DNA of 64,000 bases from Lutibacter oricola (GTDB lineage: Bacteria > Bacteroidota > Bacteroidia > Flavobacteriales > Flavobacteriaceae), in assembly GCF_900106565.1 (NCBI RefSeq), contig NZ_FNNJ01000002.1, positions 372,001-436,000 on the forward strand, written 5' to 3'. The translations under genes and the position numbers were made by a program. Numbering within the stretch: position 1 is the first letter of the stretch; each line of letters opens with the position of its first letter. Under the pieces are notes generated by a model. The model did not search any database, was not told the origin of the DNA, and saw only the letters and a program-made list of their open reading frames with translations. Below, piece by piece: positions 35,415 to 43,946 of this stretch.

Positions 35415-36551
35415 ATGCATATTGCTTTCTTAACACCAGAATATCCAAACCCCAAAATCTTGCATTCCGCAGGGATAGGAACTTCTATCTATAATTTAGC
35501 TACGGAGTTAGTGAAACAAGAGCATCAGGTAACTGTTTTTGTATATAGTCAAAATGTAGATGAGGTGTTTCATGCTAATGGTGTAACTATTCAAAAAATA
35601 GCACATAAAAAATACAAGTTCTTAGGTTGGTATTTGTATAGAAAGCATCTGCAAAATACGATTAATAAAATTGTTATTGAAAAAGGTATTCAATTTATAG
35701 AATCTCCTGATTGGACAGGTATTACAGCTTTTATGAGATTAAAGTGTCCAATTGTTATTAGAATTCATGGCTCTGATACTTATTTTTGTCATTTAGAACA
35801 GCGAAAACAAAAGTGGAAAAATAAATGGTTTGAGTTCATGGCTTTAAAACGAGCTACTAGAATTATTGCGGTAAGTGAGTTTTCTGGAACGTTAACAAAG
35901 AAATTATTTAGATTGCCAGTTGAAATTCAAACTATTTATAATGGAATTGATGTGGAGCAATTTAAACCAGTTAATAATGGAAAAGAAGATATACTTCTTT
36001 ATTTTGGAAGTATTATTAGAAAAAAGGGAGTTCTAGAATTGGCAGAAATTTATAATAAAGTAATTGAACAAAGACCAAATACAATATTGCAATTGGTTGG
36101 TAAAGATGTTGTTGATATCTTAGAGCAAAAATCGACAAAAGAATTATTTTTAGAATTACTTTCAGATCAAGCGAAGAAAAATATTCAGTTTGTAGAACAA
36201 GTTCCATACCTTCTTATTCAGCAGTATTTGGCAAATGCATCTGTAGTAGTACTACCAAGTTTTGCAGAAGCTTTTCCTATGACTTGGTTGGAAGCTATGG
36301 CAATGAAAAAAGCCTTGGTTACATCAAATATCGGTTGGGCAAATGAACTTATGATTGATAATGAAACAGGATTTATAGTCAACCCAAAAGATTATCAGGT
36401 GTATGCCGATAGAATTATTCAATTATTAGATTCGGCAGTATTAAGAACTGAATTTGGAGAGAACGCCAGAAACAGCATCATTTCAAATTTTTCAAAAGAA
36501 AAGATTGTTAAAAAAAATATAGAATTTTATAAATCAGTGATTGACGCTTAA
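35415..36551 (+). CDS. GT4 family glycosyltransferase
   Basis: A 378-residue GT-B transferase with a textbook pattern. N-terminal HIAFLTPEYPNPKILHSAGIGTSIYNLATELVKQEHQVTVF is the acceptor half with a Gly-rich loop. PIVIRIHGSDTYFC and RIIAVSEFSGTLTKKLF follow, then LLYFGSIIRKKGVLELAEIY. The EX7E-type donor block is PSFAEAFPMTWLEAMAMKKALVTSNIGWANELM. Start and stop are 1-2 bases from the neighbours, indicating a single operon. Sugar specificity unknown. Confidence 0.9.
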   Translation: MHIAFLTPEYPNPKILHSAGIGTSIYNLATELVKQEHQVTVFVYSQNVDEVFHANGVTIQKIAHKKYKFLGWYLYRKHLQNTINKIVIEKGIQFIESPDWTGITAFMRLKCPIVIRIHGSDTYFCHLEQRKQKWKNKWFEFMALKRATRIIAVSEFSGTLTKKLFRLPVEIQTIYNGIDVEQFKPVNNGKEDILLYFGSIIRKKGVLELAEIYNKVIEQRPNTILQLVGKDVVDILEQKSTKELFLELLSDQAKKNIQFVEQVPYLLIQQYLANASVVVLPSFAEAFPMTWLEAMAMKKALVTSNIGWANELMIDNETGFIVNPKDYQVYADRIIQLLDSAVLRTEFGENARNSIISNFSKEKIVKKNIEFYKSVIDA

Positions 36552-38077
36552 TGATAGCACTAGTCCATAATAACAAACAAGTTGTAAATGTATTTGATGC
36601 AACTACTGAAGAAGTAATTGGTGTACAAGGTACTATTGTAGAAGTATTTTTTAAACTGGCTGAAAAGTTCCCAAACGAGAAGATAGTTTGGTGTCATAAA
36701 AAATTAGTTCCTCATCTAAGTATAGATGCATTAGGTGAAGTAATGGATATACCTTTTAAAATGTGTTCTTTTGAGACATCTAATGAATATTTTATGAATA
36801 CTTCTATTGGTTTTGTAGAACAAACACTTTTTATAAATGTTTCTAAAGAAGTAACTTATCCAACTTGGTTGATGTCTTCAGATGTTGGGGTTATTACTGC
36901 TGATGTTTTAGTGAATTTCAAAGGCTTATTAAAATATAAATTGTCATTTGAGGAACTCTTAAATTATATAGCTAAAAAGGGAATAAATAACGGGCTGTTA
37001 TGTTATTCAATACCATTATTGTTAAAAGATGGGTTTCCTATAATTTCAAAGAAAAGAATTAGCAATTCTCAATTGTTTCGTTTTGTAAAATCGAATTATA
37101 AATATCGTTGGGTATGGTTGTATTTGTTAAATAAGCTAGTTTACAATAAAAAGTTATTGTTGTTATCCTTTTTAAATTCAATATTTAAAAGTAAGATTGA
37201 TATTAATATTTCTATTGAGCAGTTAAAGTCGGTTGGAAGTATTGATAAGTATCCTACTATTGATGTTTTAATTCCAACCTTGGGAAGAGAAAACTATTTA
37301 AAAGATGTGTTATTAGATCTATCTAAACAGACTATACTTCCTACAAGAATTATCATAGTTGAACAACAACCAATTGAAAATTCATCCTCAACACTCGATT
37401 TTTTAAATGAGAAATGGCCATTTGAAATAGATCATACCTTAATTTATCAATTAGGAGCTTGTAATGCTCGAAATATAGGGTTAACAAAAGTGCAAAGTGA
37501 ATGGACATTTTTTGCAGATGATGATATTAGAATGGAAACTGGTTTTCTGGAACAATCATTTAAATACATACAGTACTACAAAGCAAGAGGAGTTACTCTG
37601 AGTTGTTTAAGAGAAGGGGAAGTTGAAAAATTAGATAAAATTATACAATGGAATAGTTTTGGTTCAGGTTGCAGCATAGTGAAAAGTGAATATTTAAAAG
37701 AGCTTCAATTTGATATGGCATTAGAGTTTGGTTATGGTGAGGATTTTGATTTTGGAATGCAATTACGCAAGAGGGGAGTTGATATTTTATACATACCGTT
37801 TGTTAAAATGTTGCACTTAAAAGCTCCTATTGGTGGTTTCAGAAAAAAGATTGAAAAAGAGTGGGAACAAGAGCAATTGTTACCTAAGCCATCACCAACG
37901 GTTATGGTGGTAAAATTAAAACATAGTTTAATAGAACAAATTCAAGGATATAAAACCAATTTGTTTCTAAAGTTTTATAGGAGTCAAGCAATTAAGAATC
38001 CTTTTAAATATTATAGTTATTTTAAAAAGGCTTGGAATAAGAGTGTATATTGGACAAATGAATTAATGAAGAATTAA
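36551..38077 (+). CDS. GT2 glycosyltransferase with extra N-terminal domain
   Basis: A 508-residue two-part protein. Residues 1-230 form a domain I do not recognise (IALVHNNKQVVNVFDATTEEVIG; KIVWCHKKLVPHLS; YPTWLMSSDVGVITADVL). Residues 235-430 are a GT2 domain with IDVLIPTLGRENYLKDVLLDLSKQ, the ACNARNIGL segment, FADDDIRME as metal site and LEFGYGEDFDFGMQLRKRG. The C-terminal part is basic. The start overlaps the preceding stop by one base (TAATG). The N-terminal domain may bind acceptor or partner proteins; that is conjecture. Confidence 0.8.
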   Translation: MIALVHNNKQVVNVFDATTEEVIGVQGTIVEVFFKLAEKFPNEKIVWCHKKLVPHLSIDALGEVMDIPFKMCSFETSNEYFMNTSIGFVEQTLFINVSKEVTYPTWLMSSDVGVITADVLVNFKGLLKYKLSFEELLNYIAKKGINNGLLCYSIPLLLKDGFPIISKKRISNSQLFRFVKSNYKYRWVWLYLLNKLVYNKKLLLLSFLNSIFKSKIDINISIEQLKSVGSIDKYPTIDVLIPTLGRENYLKDVLLDLSKQTILPTRIIIVEQQPIENSSSTLDFLNEKWPFEIDHTLIYQLGACNARNIGLTKVQSEWTFFADDDIRMETGFLEQSFKYIQYYKARGVTLSCLREGEVEKLDKIIQWNSFGSGCSIVKSEYLKELQFDMALEFGYGEDFDFGMQLRKRGVDILYIPFVKMLHLKAPIGGFRKKIEKEWEQEQLLPKPSPTVMVVKLKHSLIEQIQGYKTNLFLKFYRSQAIKNPFKYYSYFKKAWNKSVYWTNELMKN

Positions 38078-38093
38078 AAGTGAATAATAAACA

Positions 38094-39095
38094 ATGCAAT
38101 TTAGTTTAATCATTTGTACATACCAGCGCCCAAAGGCTTTATTGAATTTATTGAATTCTATTCAAGATCAAAAAATGTATCCAAATGAAATTATTATTGT
38201 TGATGGTTCTAGAGATAATAAAACAAAAGATTTAGTTCAAGAATATAAATTTGAAAACCTATATTATTTTAAAGTAGAAGATAAAGATAGAGGTCTTACC
38301 AGACAAAGAAATTATGGTATTTCAAAGGTTACTCAAGATTCTGAAGTTGTTTGTTTTTTAGATGATGATACATATTTAAAAAAAGATTATTTTAAAAATT
38401 TAATAGAAGTATTTAAAAGGAATCAAGAAATTTTTGGAGTTGGAGGAGTAGCCATCAATGAAAATAGATGGATAAAAAAAGATTATGAAAAATCTTATTC
38501 TAATAAAAAATATTTTGAATTTGAAAATTATGTAGTGGAAAGAGGAAGCAGGCATATTTTAAGAAATCATTTAGGGTTAGGATCAAATAAACTACCAGGT
38601 AATATGCCTGAATTTTCACATGGAACATCATACAGTTATCCACTAAATGGTAAGTTTTATGAAGTAGATTTGTTAATAGGTATGTCTATGTCTTTTCGAA
38701 AACAAGTTACAGATTCTATAAAATTTTCAACTTATTTTGAAGGCTATGGTTTGTATGAAGATGCAGATTATTCTTTAAGAGCTATAGAATTTGGAAAAAA
38801 TGTGATAGCTACAAATGTTTGTTTAAGGCATTTTCATGAAGCTACAGGACGTCCAAATAAGTATAACTATGGGAAAATGGTAGTGCGTAATGGATGGTAT
38901 GTTTGGCGTATAAAATATCCAAAGCCTAAATTGGAAGCACGTTTAAAATGGAATGTAATAATTTGGTTGTTAATTTTTATAAGATTGGGTAATGTAATTA
39001 CTACAAAAAAAAAGAAAGGAGCATTTACTGAAGCATTAGGAAGAATTGTTGGTTGGTTTTCATTATTTTTGAATAAACCTAAAGTAGAAAGGTAA
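38094..39095 (+). CDS. GT2 family glycosyltransferase
   Basis: A 333-residue transferase with a GT-A domain: QFSLIICTYQRPKALLNLLNSIQDQ, IIIVDGSRDNKT, KDRGLTRQRNYGI, the metal-binding FLDDDTYLKKDYF and the acceptor-side FEGYGLYEDADYSLRAIEFG. A conserved HFHEATGRPNKYNYGKMVVRN segment and a short hydrophobic stretch (LKWNVIIWLLIFIRLGNVI) near the end suggest membrane association. It lies between a GT2 gene and the repeat-invaded GT gene. Confidence 0.85.
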   Translation: MQFSLIICTYQRPKALLNLLNSIQDQKMYPNEIIIVDGSRDNKTKDLVQEYKFENLYYFKVEDKDRGLTRQRNYGISKVTQDSEVVCFLDDDTYLKKDYFKNLIEVFKRNQEIFGVGGVAINENRWIKKDYEKSYSNKKYFEFENYVVERGSRHILRNHLGLGSNKLPGNMPEFSHGTSYSYPLNGKFYEVDLLIGMSMSFRKQVTDSIKFSTYFEGYGLYEDADYSLRAIEFGKNVIATNVCLRHFHEATGRPNKYNYGKMVVRNGWYVWRIKYPKPKLEARLKWNVIIWLLIFIRLGNVITTKKKKGAFTEALGRIVGWFSLFLNKPKVER

Positions 39096-39101
39096 CTCTC
39101 T

Positions 39102-40715
39102 ATGAAGTTTACAATTATTACACATGCCGAACATAAATTAAAGCAAGATTATATCTATGCGTACGAGCCGTATGTAAAAGAAATGAACTTATGGTTAAAG
39201 TTTGTGGATGAGGTTGAGATTGTAGCTCCAGTTTCAACTAAAGAAATTTCAAAAATAGATACGCGATATAAATGCCATTCTGAACGCAGTGAAGGATCTG
39301 TAACTAAGAAAGCTGAGATGCTGAATCAAGTTAAGCATGACGGAATGGTAGTTGCATTACCTTGTAATGACGAAATCAAATGTCATTCTGAATGCAATGA
39401 AGAATCTGTAAATAGAAATATTAGATGTAAATCAATTAATTTAAATAAAATCCCATCATTCAATATAACTTCAACAAAAAATAGTCTAAATGCACTATTT
39501 AAAATCCCTTCTATTCTATGGGAAATCTATAAAGCAATGCAAGGAGCAGATCATATTCATTTGCGTTGTCCTGGTAATATAGGTTTGTTAGGCTGTTTGG
39601 TGCAAGTTTTATTCCCCTCAAAACCAAAAACAGTAAAGTATGCCGGTAACTGGGACCCAAAAAGTAAACAGCCATTAAGTTACAAATTTCAAAAATGGAT
39701 AGTATCTAATACTTTTTTAAGTAAAAATTGTAAAGTGTTGGTGTATGGAAATTGGCCAAATCAGTCTAAAAACATTATCCCTTTTTTTACAGCAAGTTAT
39801 TCTGAAAAGGAAATAGAGGAGGTTGAAATCAAAACTTTACGTCATTGCGGATCGAACTGTCATTCCGTGCTTGACACGGAATCTTTAGAAAGTGAACAAC
39901 AGATTTCCAATCGAGTTGGAAATGACGAGTTTGGACGTCATTCCGTACTTAACACGGTATCTTTAGGAAGTGATGATGAGATGCTGAAACAAGTTCAGCA
40001 TGACGAATCGGAACGTTATACTCAGCTCGACAAAACAGCACGGCATCCTCGGCTAGACTTGGGATCTCATGAGTTAGAACAAAAGAAACAGATTTCCAAT
40101 CGAGTTGGAAATGACGAAAAGAAGAATCTGGATAAATCGGTCACTGAGCGAAGTCGAAGTGAAATATATGGAACACTAAACCCAATCAAATTTTTATTTG
40201 TGGGCGGATTTACAAAAGGAAAACAACCATTACTCTCCGTAAAAGTGGTACATGAACTTTTCAAAAAAAGCTATAAAGTAACATTAGAAATGTATGGAGA
40301 TGGTCTAGAAAAGAATTACGTAGAAAACTATATAAAAGAACATAATTTAGAAAAGATTATAAAACTTCATGGGAATCAACCAAAAGGTATTGTAAAAGAA
40401 GCATATCAACAAGCTCATTTTTTAGTTTTTATATCAAAGTCTGAAGGCTGGCCTAAAGTAGTTGCAGAAGCTATGTTTTGGGGATGTGTTCCTATTTCGA
40501 GTAATGTTTCTTGTGTTTCAAGTATGTTGGGAGATGGAGAAAGAGGGAGTATCGTAAATCCAGCTATTGAAGAAATAGTAGAGGAGATAACATCTTATTT
40601 TAAAAGCCCAACAGTATATCAACAAAAAGCTAAAAAAGCAATGGATTGGTCTAGAACTTATACCTTAGAAAAATTTGAACGTGAGATTGGGAAGTTACTT
40701 AAGTCATTCCCTTGA
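39102..40715 (+). CDS. GT-B glycosyltransferase with in-frame dispersed-repeat insertions
   Basis: A 537-residue open frame. The flanking parts are an ordinary GT4-like enzyme: start KFTIITHAEHKLKQDYIYAYEPY, ADHIHLRCPGNIGLLG, VKYAGNWDPKSKQPLSYKFQKW, then IKFLFVGGFTKGKQPLLSVKVV and the donor-binding SKSEGWPKVVAEAMFWGCVPISSNVSC. Two stretches, about residues 57-106 and 246-355, are encoded by the same palindromic repeats found between genes (CHSERSEGSV, EMLNQVKHD, CHSVLDTESLE, ISNRVGNDE, MLKQVQHDE, SVTERSRSE). Without them the protein is about 380 residues, the usual GT4 length. The frame stays open through both. The second insertion is where the two Rossmann domains would be linked, so the enzyme might still fold. 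Confidence 0.85.
   Translation: MKFTIITHAEHKLKQDYIYAYEPYVKEMNLWLKFVDEVEIVAPVSTKEISKIDTRYKCHSERSEGSVTKKAEMLNQVKHDGMVVALPCNDEIKCHSECNEESVNRNIRCKSINLNKIPSFNITSTKNSLNALFKIPSILWEIYKAMQGADHIHLRCPGNIGLLGCLVQVLFPSKPKTVKYAGNWDPKSKQPLSYKFQKWIVSNTFLSKNCKVLVYGNWPNQSKNIIPFFTASYSEKEIEEVEIKTLRHCGSNCHSVLDTESLESEQQISNRVGNDEFGRHSVLNTVSLGSDDEMLKQVQHDESERYTQLDKTARHPRLDLGSHELEQKKQISNRVGNDEKKNLDKSVTERSRSEIYGTLNPIKFLFVGGFTKGKQPLLSVKVVHELFKKSYKVTLEMYGDGLEKNYVENYIKEHNLEKIIKLHGNQPKGIVKEAYQQAHFLVFISKSEGWPKVVAEAMFWGCVPISSNVSCVSSMLGDGERGSIVNPAIEEIVEEITSYFKSPTVYQQKAKKAMDWSRTYTLEKFEREIGKLLKSFP
39270..39417. repeat. Dispersed repeats inserted in a glycosyltransferase gene, site 1
   Basis: Contains TGCCATTCTGAACGCAGTGA..GGATCTGT, the module GATGCTGAATCAAGTTAAGC (a variant of the GCTGAAACAAGTTCAGC hairpin) and TGTCATTCTGAATGCAATGA..GAATCTGT. 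The first and last modules are alike and bracket the middle one. The insert falls in the N-terminal half of the glycosyltransferase and keeps the frame. Confidence 0.8.
39837..40166. repeat. Dispersed repeats inserted in a glycosyltransferase gene, site 2
   Basis: About 330 bases holding at least seven modules: GTCATTGCGGATCG; GTCATTCCGTGCTTGACACG; CAGATTTCCAATCGAGTTGG (twice, near 39900 and 40090); GTCATTCCGTACTTAACACG; GATGCTGAAACAAGTTCAGC; GGCATCCTCGGCTAGACTTG; and GTCACTGAGCGAAGTCGAAG. Most are imperfect hairpins. Modules 39976-40018 match 41258-41300 almost exactly in the same order. The reading frame is uninterrupted. Confidence 0.85.
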
Positions 40716-40738
40716 AAAAGAGAATTTTTAGATAAAGA

Positions 40739-40815
40739 GTTACAGATTTCCAATCAAGTTGGAAATGACGAATTAGACCGTCATTCCCAGCTCGACTGGG
40801 AATCTTTCCCTTCGA
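40739..40815. repeat. Dispersed repeats upstream of GIY-YIG gene
   Basis: CAGATTTCCAATCAAGTTGG then GTCATTCCCAGCTCGACTGG with GAATCTTT. Both are hairpin modules (TTCCAA/TTGGAA and ATTCCC/GGGAAT) of the family also present inside the preceding glycosyltransferase gene. They end about 20 bases before the GIY-YIG start. Confidence 0.8.
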
Positions 40816-40833
40816 AGTTTAAATTAAATTTAA

Positions 40834-41124
40834 ATGAAAGAAAGTTATATTTACATATTAAGTAATAAAAATCATACTGTTTTATATATTGGAGTCACAT
40901 CAAATTTAAAAGATAGAATCCAACAGCATAAAAATGGAACGGGTTCAATTTTCACTAAAAAGTATAATATAGTTATGTTAATGTATTTTGAAACTTTTAC
41001 AAATATTAACGAAGCGATTAAAAGAGAAAAACAACTGAAGAAATGGAATAAGAAATGGAAATGGGAATTGATCCAAAGTATTAATCCACAATTAAAAGAT
41101 TTGTATCAAGATTTAATACACTAA
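40834..41124 (+). CDS. GIY-YIG nuclease family protein
   Basis: A 96-residue single-domain GIY-YIG protein of the small COG2827 (UPF0213-like) group. SYIYILSNKNHTVLYIG (residues 4-20) carries the two Tyr-Ile motifs. Arg28 in TSNLKDRIQQH and Glu65 in AIKREKQLKKW are the expected catalytic positions. The C-terminal WELIQSINPQLKDLY is also typical. The family includes DNA nucleases, but free-standing members have no established role. It sits between glycosyltransferase genes and is bracketed at 40739-40815 and 41124-41410 by the dispersed repeats, which suggests it entered the locus with them. Confidence 0.88.
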   Translation: MKESYIYILSNKNHTVLYIGVTSNLKDRIQQHKNGTGSIFTKKYNIVMLMYFETFTNINEAIKREKQLKKWNKKWKWELIQSINPQLKDLYQDLIH

Positions 41125-41410
41125 CGTCATTGCCTTGAAATAGGGCATCTTTATATAAAGAGTTACAGGTTTCCAATCAAGTTGGAAATGAAGAAAAGAA
41201 GATTCAGTAAAATTTGGTCACTGAGTGGAGTCGAAGTGATACTATGAAAATGAAGATGAGATACTGAAACAAGTTCAGCATGACGAATCGGAGAGTTATC
41301 CTCTGTTTGGCCGGGCATCTTTAGAAAAAGAGTTACAGATTTCCAATCAAATTGGAAATGACGGAATATACAGATTAACGTCATCCCCTTGAAAAAGGGA
41401 ATCTTTTTGA
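41124..41410. repeat. Dispersed repeat cluster downstream of GIY-YIG gene
   Basis: Seven modules in about 290 bases: GTCATTGCCTTGAAATAGGG; CAGGTTTCCAATCAAGTTGG; GTCACTGAGTGGAGTCGAAG; GATACTGAAACAAGTTCAGC with the following bases as at 39976; GGGCATCTTTAG; CAGATTTCCAATCAAATTGG; GTCATCCCCTTGAAAAAGGG. All have relatives inside the glycosyltransferase gene at 39102. The gap to the next gene (41411-41527) shows nothing else recognisable. The cluster has no convincing open frame. Confidence 0.85.
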
Positions 41411-41527
41411 GATGAAGTTATGATTTTTAAACATGTTGAAAATGATGATTAAAAGATATTGAGAAATATAAAATAGTTTGGTTTTTTATGAGTAGCCATT
41501 ATATCTTTTTCATTAAATTTGAATCGA

Positions 41528-42622
41528 ATGAAAGAGCAGTTAAAAGTAATACAAATAATAGATTCTTTAACTCCAGGAGGAGCAGAAATGATGGCGGTAA
41601 ACATTGCCAATGGGCTTTCAAGAAAAGGAGTTGATTCCTATTTATGTTCTACTAGAAAAGAAGGACTTTTAAAAAGTAAAATTTCAGGAAATGTTAAATA
41701 TTTGTTTTTAAAAAAGAAGCAGACGCTAGGCATATATTCATTTAGAAGATTATATAGATTTATTAAAAAAGAAAAAATTAATATTATTCACGCACATTCT
41801 TCTTCTATTTTTATAGGTTTTTTAATGAAGTTATGGAATCCTAAATTGACGTTAATTTGGCACGACCATTATGGAAAAAGTGAAACCTTAGAAAATAGAA
41901 AATCAGATATATTAAAAGTTTTAGCTAAAAAAATAAATTTTGTTATTGTTGTAAATGATTTATTGTATCAATGGAACAAAAAAGCATTAAGAGTTAAAAA
42001 TGTTGTAAACCTCTCCAATTTTGCAAGCATAAATAAACAAACAAAAGAAGTAATTAAGCTTAAAGGAGAGGAAGGAAAGCGTATAGTTTGCTTGGCAAAT
42101 TTTAGACCACAAAAAGATCATATAAATTTATTAAAGGCATTTAAAATTATTCATCAAGATTTTAACGATTGGACATTACATTTAGTAGGTCTAGATTTAA
42201 ATGATGAATATTCAGATAGTATAAAAGGTTTTATAAAAACGAATAAATTGACAGCGGCCATTTTTAGTTATGGAAGTGTTGAAAATACCTTTGAAGTTCT
42301 AGAACAAGCAACTATTGGCGTTTTAGCTTCAAAATCAGAAGGTTTACCAGTTAGTTTATTGGAGTATGGTTTAGCTAAATTACCTGTTGTAGTTACCAAT
42401 GTAGGAGATTGTAACAAACTAATTTCTAATAATGATACAGGGTTGTTAGTGCCTCCAAATAATAAACTAGCATTAGGGGAAGCATTGAAAGAGCTAATTA
42501 TAAATTCTACTAGAAGAAAACTATTTGCCGAAAATCTAAATTCATTAATAGTTAAAAAATATTCAGAAGACAGTTATTTAGATAAGTTGATAGCTGTATA
42601 TTTGAAAACTAATGACGAATAA
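41528..42622 (+). CDS. GT4 family glycosyltransferase
   Basis: About 364 residues from the ATG at 41528; a TTG three codons earlier is less likely. GT-B pattern: VIQIIDSLTPGGAEMMAVNIANGLSRKGV (acceptor loop), INIIHAHSSSIFIGFLM, LANFRPQKDHINLLKAFKII, and the donor block LASKSEGLPVSLLEYGLAKLPVVVTNVGDCNKLI. It resumes the locus after the repeat-GIY-YIG interruption and overlaps the O-antigen polymerase/ligase gene by 11 bases. Confidence 0.9.
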   Translation: MKEQLKVIQIIDSLTPGGAEMMAVNIANGLSRKGVDSYLCSTRKEGLLKSKISGNVKYLFLKKKQTLGIYSFRRLYRFIKKEKINIIHAHSSSIFIGFLMKLWNPKLTLIWHDHYGKSETLENRKSDILKVLAKKINFVIVVNDLLYQWNKKALRVKNVVNLSNFASINKQTKEVIKLKGEEGKRIVCLANFRPQKDHINLLKAFKIIHQDFNDWTLHLVGLDLNDEYSDSIKGFIKTNKLTAAIFSYGSVENTFEVLEQATIGVLASKSEGLPVSLLEYGLAKLPVVVTNVGDCNKLISNNDTGLLVPPNNKLALGEALKELIINSTRRKLFAENLNSLIVKKYSEDSYLDKLIAVYLKTNDE

Positions 42623-43946
42623 AAGAAGATTCATATTATCAGTACTCCATTTAGGTTTAGGAGTTGTATTACTCTCAGGAGTAGTAAGTAAAATATTTTC
42701 TTTATTAATACTCTTTTTCGGAATATATTTTATAATTAAAAATAGGAATGAGAATAATGAGGCTGCTTTTTTTAGTGCTTATATAGTAGGGGGTGAAGTG
42801 TTGTTTAGAATGTCTGGAGGACTTTTTTTATATGAGTTACCCAAATATTCAATTTTATTTTTTTTAATTATTGGATTATATATAGAAGATAAAAGACATC
42901 ATATTTCAGTAAGTTATTTAGTCTATATTTTATTATTGTTGGTTGGAATCTCATTTACAAACATTCCTTTTAATGAATCTATACGGAAAGCTATTGCTTT
43001 TAATTTAAGTGGTCCCATTTTATTGGGAGTGTCTGCGATTTATTTTTATAAGAGAGTTTTTAAATTAGATGAGATACTAAACTTATTGTTTTTTATGGCA
43101 TTACCAATATTTTCTATGCTAAGTTTGTTGTTTTTTAAAACTCCTGAATTGGCGAAAATAGGATTTGGTAGTTCTGCAAATTTTGCAGCTTCTGGAGGTT
43201 ATGGACCTAATCAAGTTTCAACTATTTTAGGGCTTGGAATTTTTATAATTACAGTCCATTTATACTTCAAACAGCGAATTTTCATTATTTTTCTGTTAGA
43301 TGTAGTTGTTTTTATGTATTTAATTTTTAGAGGATTGATTACTTTTTCTAGGGGAGGTATGCTAACAGCGTTTATATGTATAGCTTTATTTTTATTTTTT
43401 TATGTGCTGGCTACTCGTGAAAAATTAAAAAGCATAATGAAATATGGCGGTTTAATTCTGTTTTTTGGAATTTCTTTAGGGGTTTACACATCAAATGTAA
43501 CCGGTGGGATGCTAGAAAATAGGTATATGAATAAAAATGCTGCAGGAATAGCTAAAAAAGACATAACTACCGGAAGAGCAAGTTTATTTAAATCTGAATT
43601 AGAGTTTTTTATTAATAATCCTTTTTTTGGAATTGGAGTTGGTAGTGGAAAGTATGCAAGAAGAGAGTTGCATAATATAGAAGCTGCTTCACATAATGAA
43701 ATAAGTAGATTATTGGGAGAGCATGGAGTAATAGGGTTATTAATTTTACTATTGTTAATATATATACCTTTAAAACACCTGTATTACTCACCCTATTTGG
43801 CAAGAGCTTTTTTAAGTGCTTTTTTCTTGTTTTGGTTTTTAACAATTAATCATTCAGCTATGCGTATTGCTTTTCCAGCCTTTATTTATGGGTTGAGTGT
43901 TTGTACCATTTATTTTGATGAAAATGAAGATAGTTTACATAGGTAA
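42612..43946 (+). CDS. O-antigen polymerase/ligase family membrane protein
   Basis: A 444-residue protein with about 11-12 membrane segments. It has the Wzy_C/WaaL signature: a periplasmic loop with FKSELEFFINNPFFGIGVGSGKYARRELHNIEAASHNEISRLLGEHGVIG, whose ASHNE..EHG..G pattern is conserved. It could be a Wzy polymerase or a WaaL-type ligase. The locus has an ABC exporter and no visible Wzx flippase, so a ligase role joining exported chains to the lipid A core is at least as likely. It overlaps both neighbours. Confidence 0.85.
   Translation: MTNKRRFILSVLHLGLGVVLLSGVVSKIFSLLILFFGIYFIIKNRNENNEAAFFSAYIVGGEVLFRMSGGLFLYELPKYSILFFLIIGLYIEDKRHHISVSYLVYILLLLVGISFTNIPFNESIRKAIAFNLSGPILLGVSAIYFYKRVFKLDEILNLLFFMALPIFSMLSLLFFKTPELAKIGFGSSANFAASGGYGPNQVSTILGLGIFIITVHLYFKQRIFIIFLLDVVVFMYLIFRGLITFSRGGMLTAFICIALFLFFYVLATREKLKSIMKYGGLILFFGISLGVYTSNVTGGMLENRYMNKNAAGIAKKDITTGRASLFKSELEFFINNPFFGIGVGSGKYARRELHNIEAASHNEISRLLGEHGVIGLLILLLLIYIPLKHLYYSPYLARAFLSAFFLFWFLTINHSAMRIAFPAFIYGLSVCTIYFDENEDSLHR

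Noticed and set aside
41163-41384. Minus-strand frame of 73 codons downstream of the GIY-YIG gene
   Set aside because: It consists almost entirely of dispersed repeat modules, which produce spurious frames of this kind.
39270-41410. Possible CRISPR array because of many similar short repeats
   Set aside because: The units differ in sequence and length, spacing is irregular, several lie inside a coding frame, and no cas genes are nearby. They are dispersed hairpin modules.
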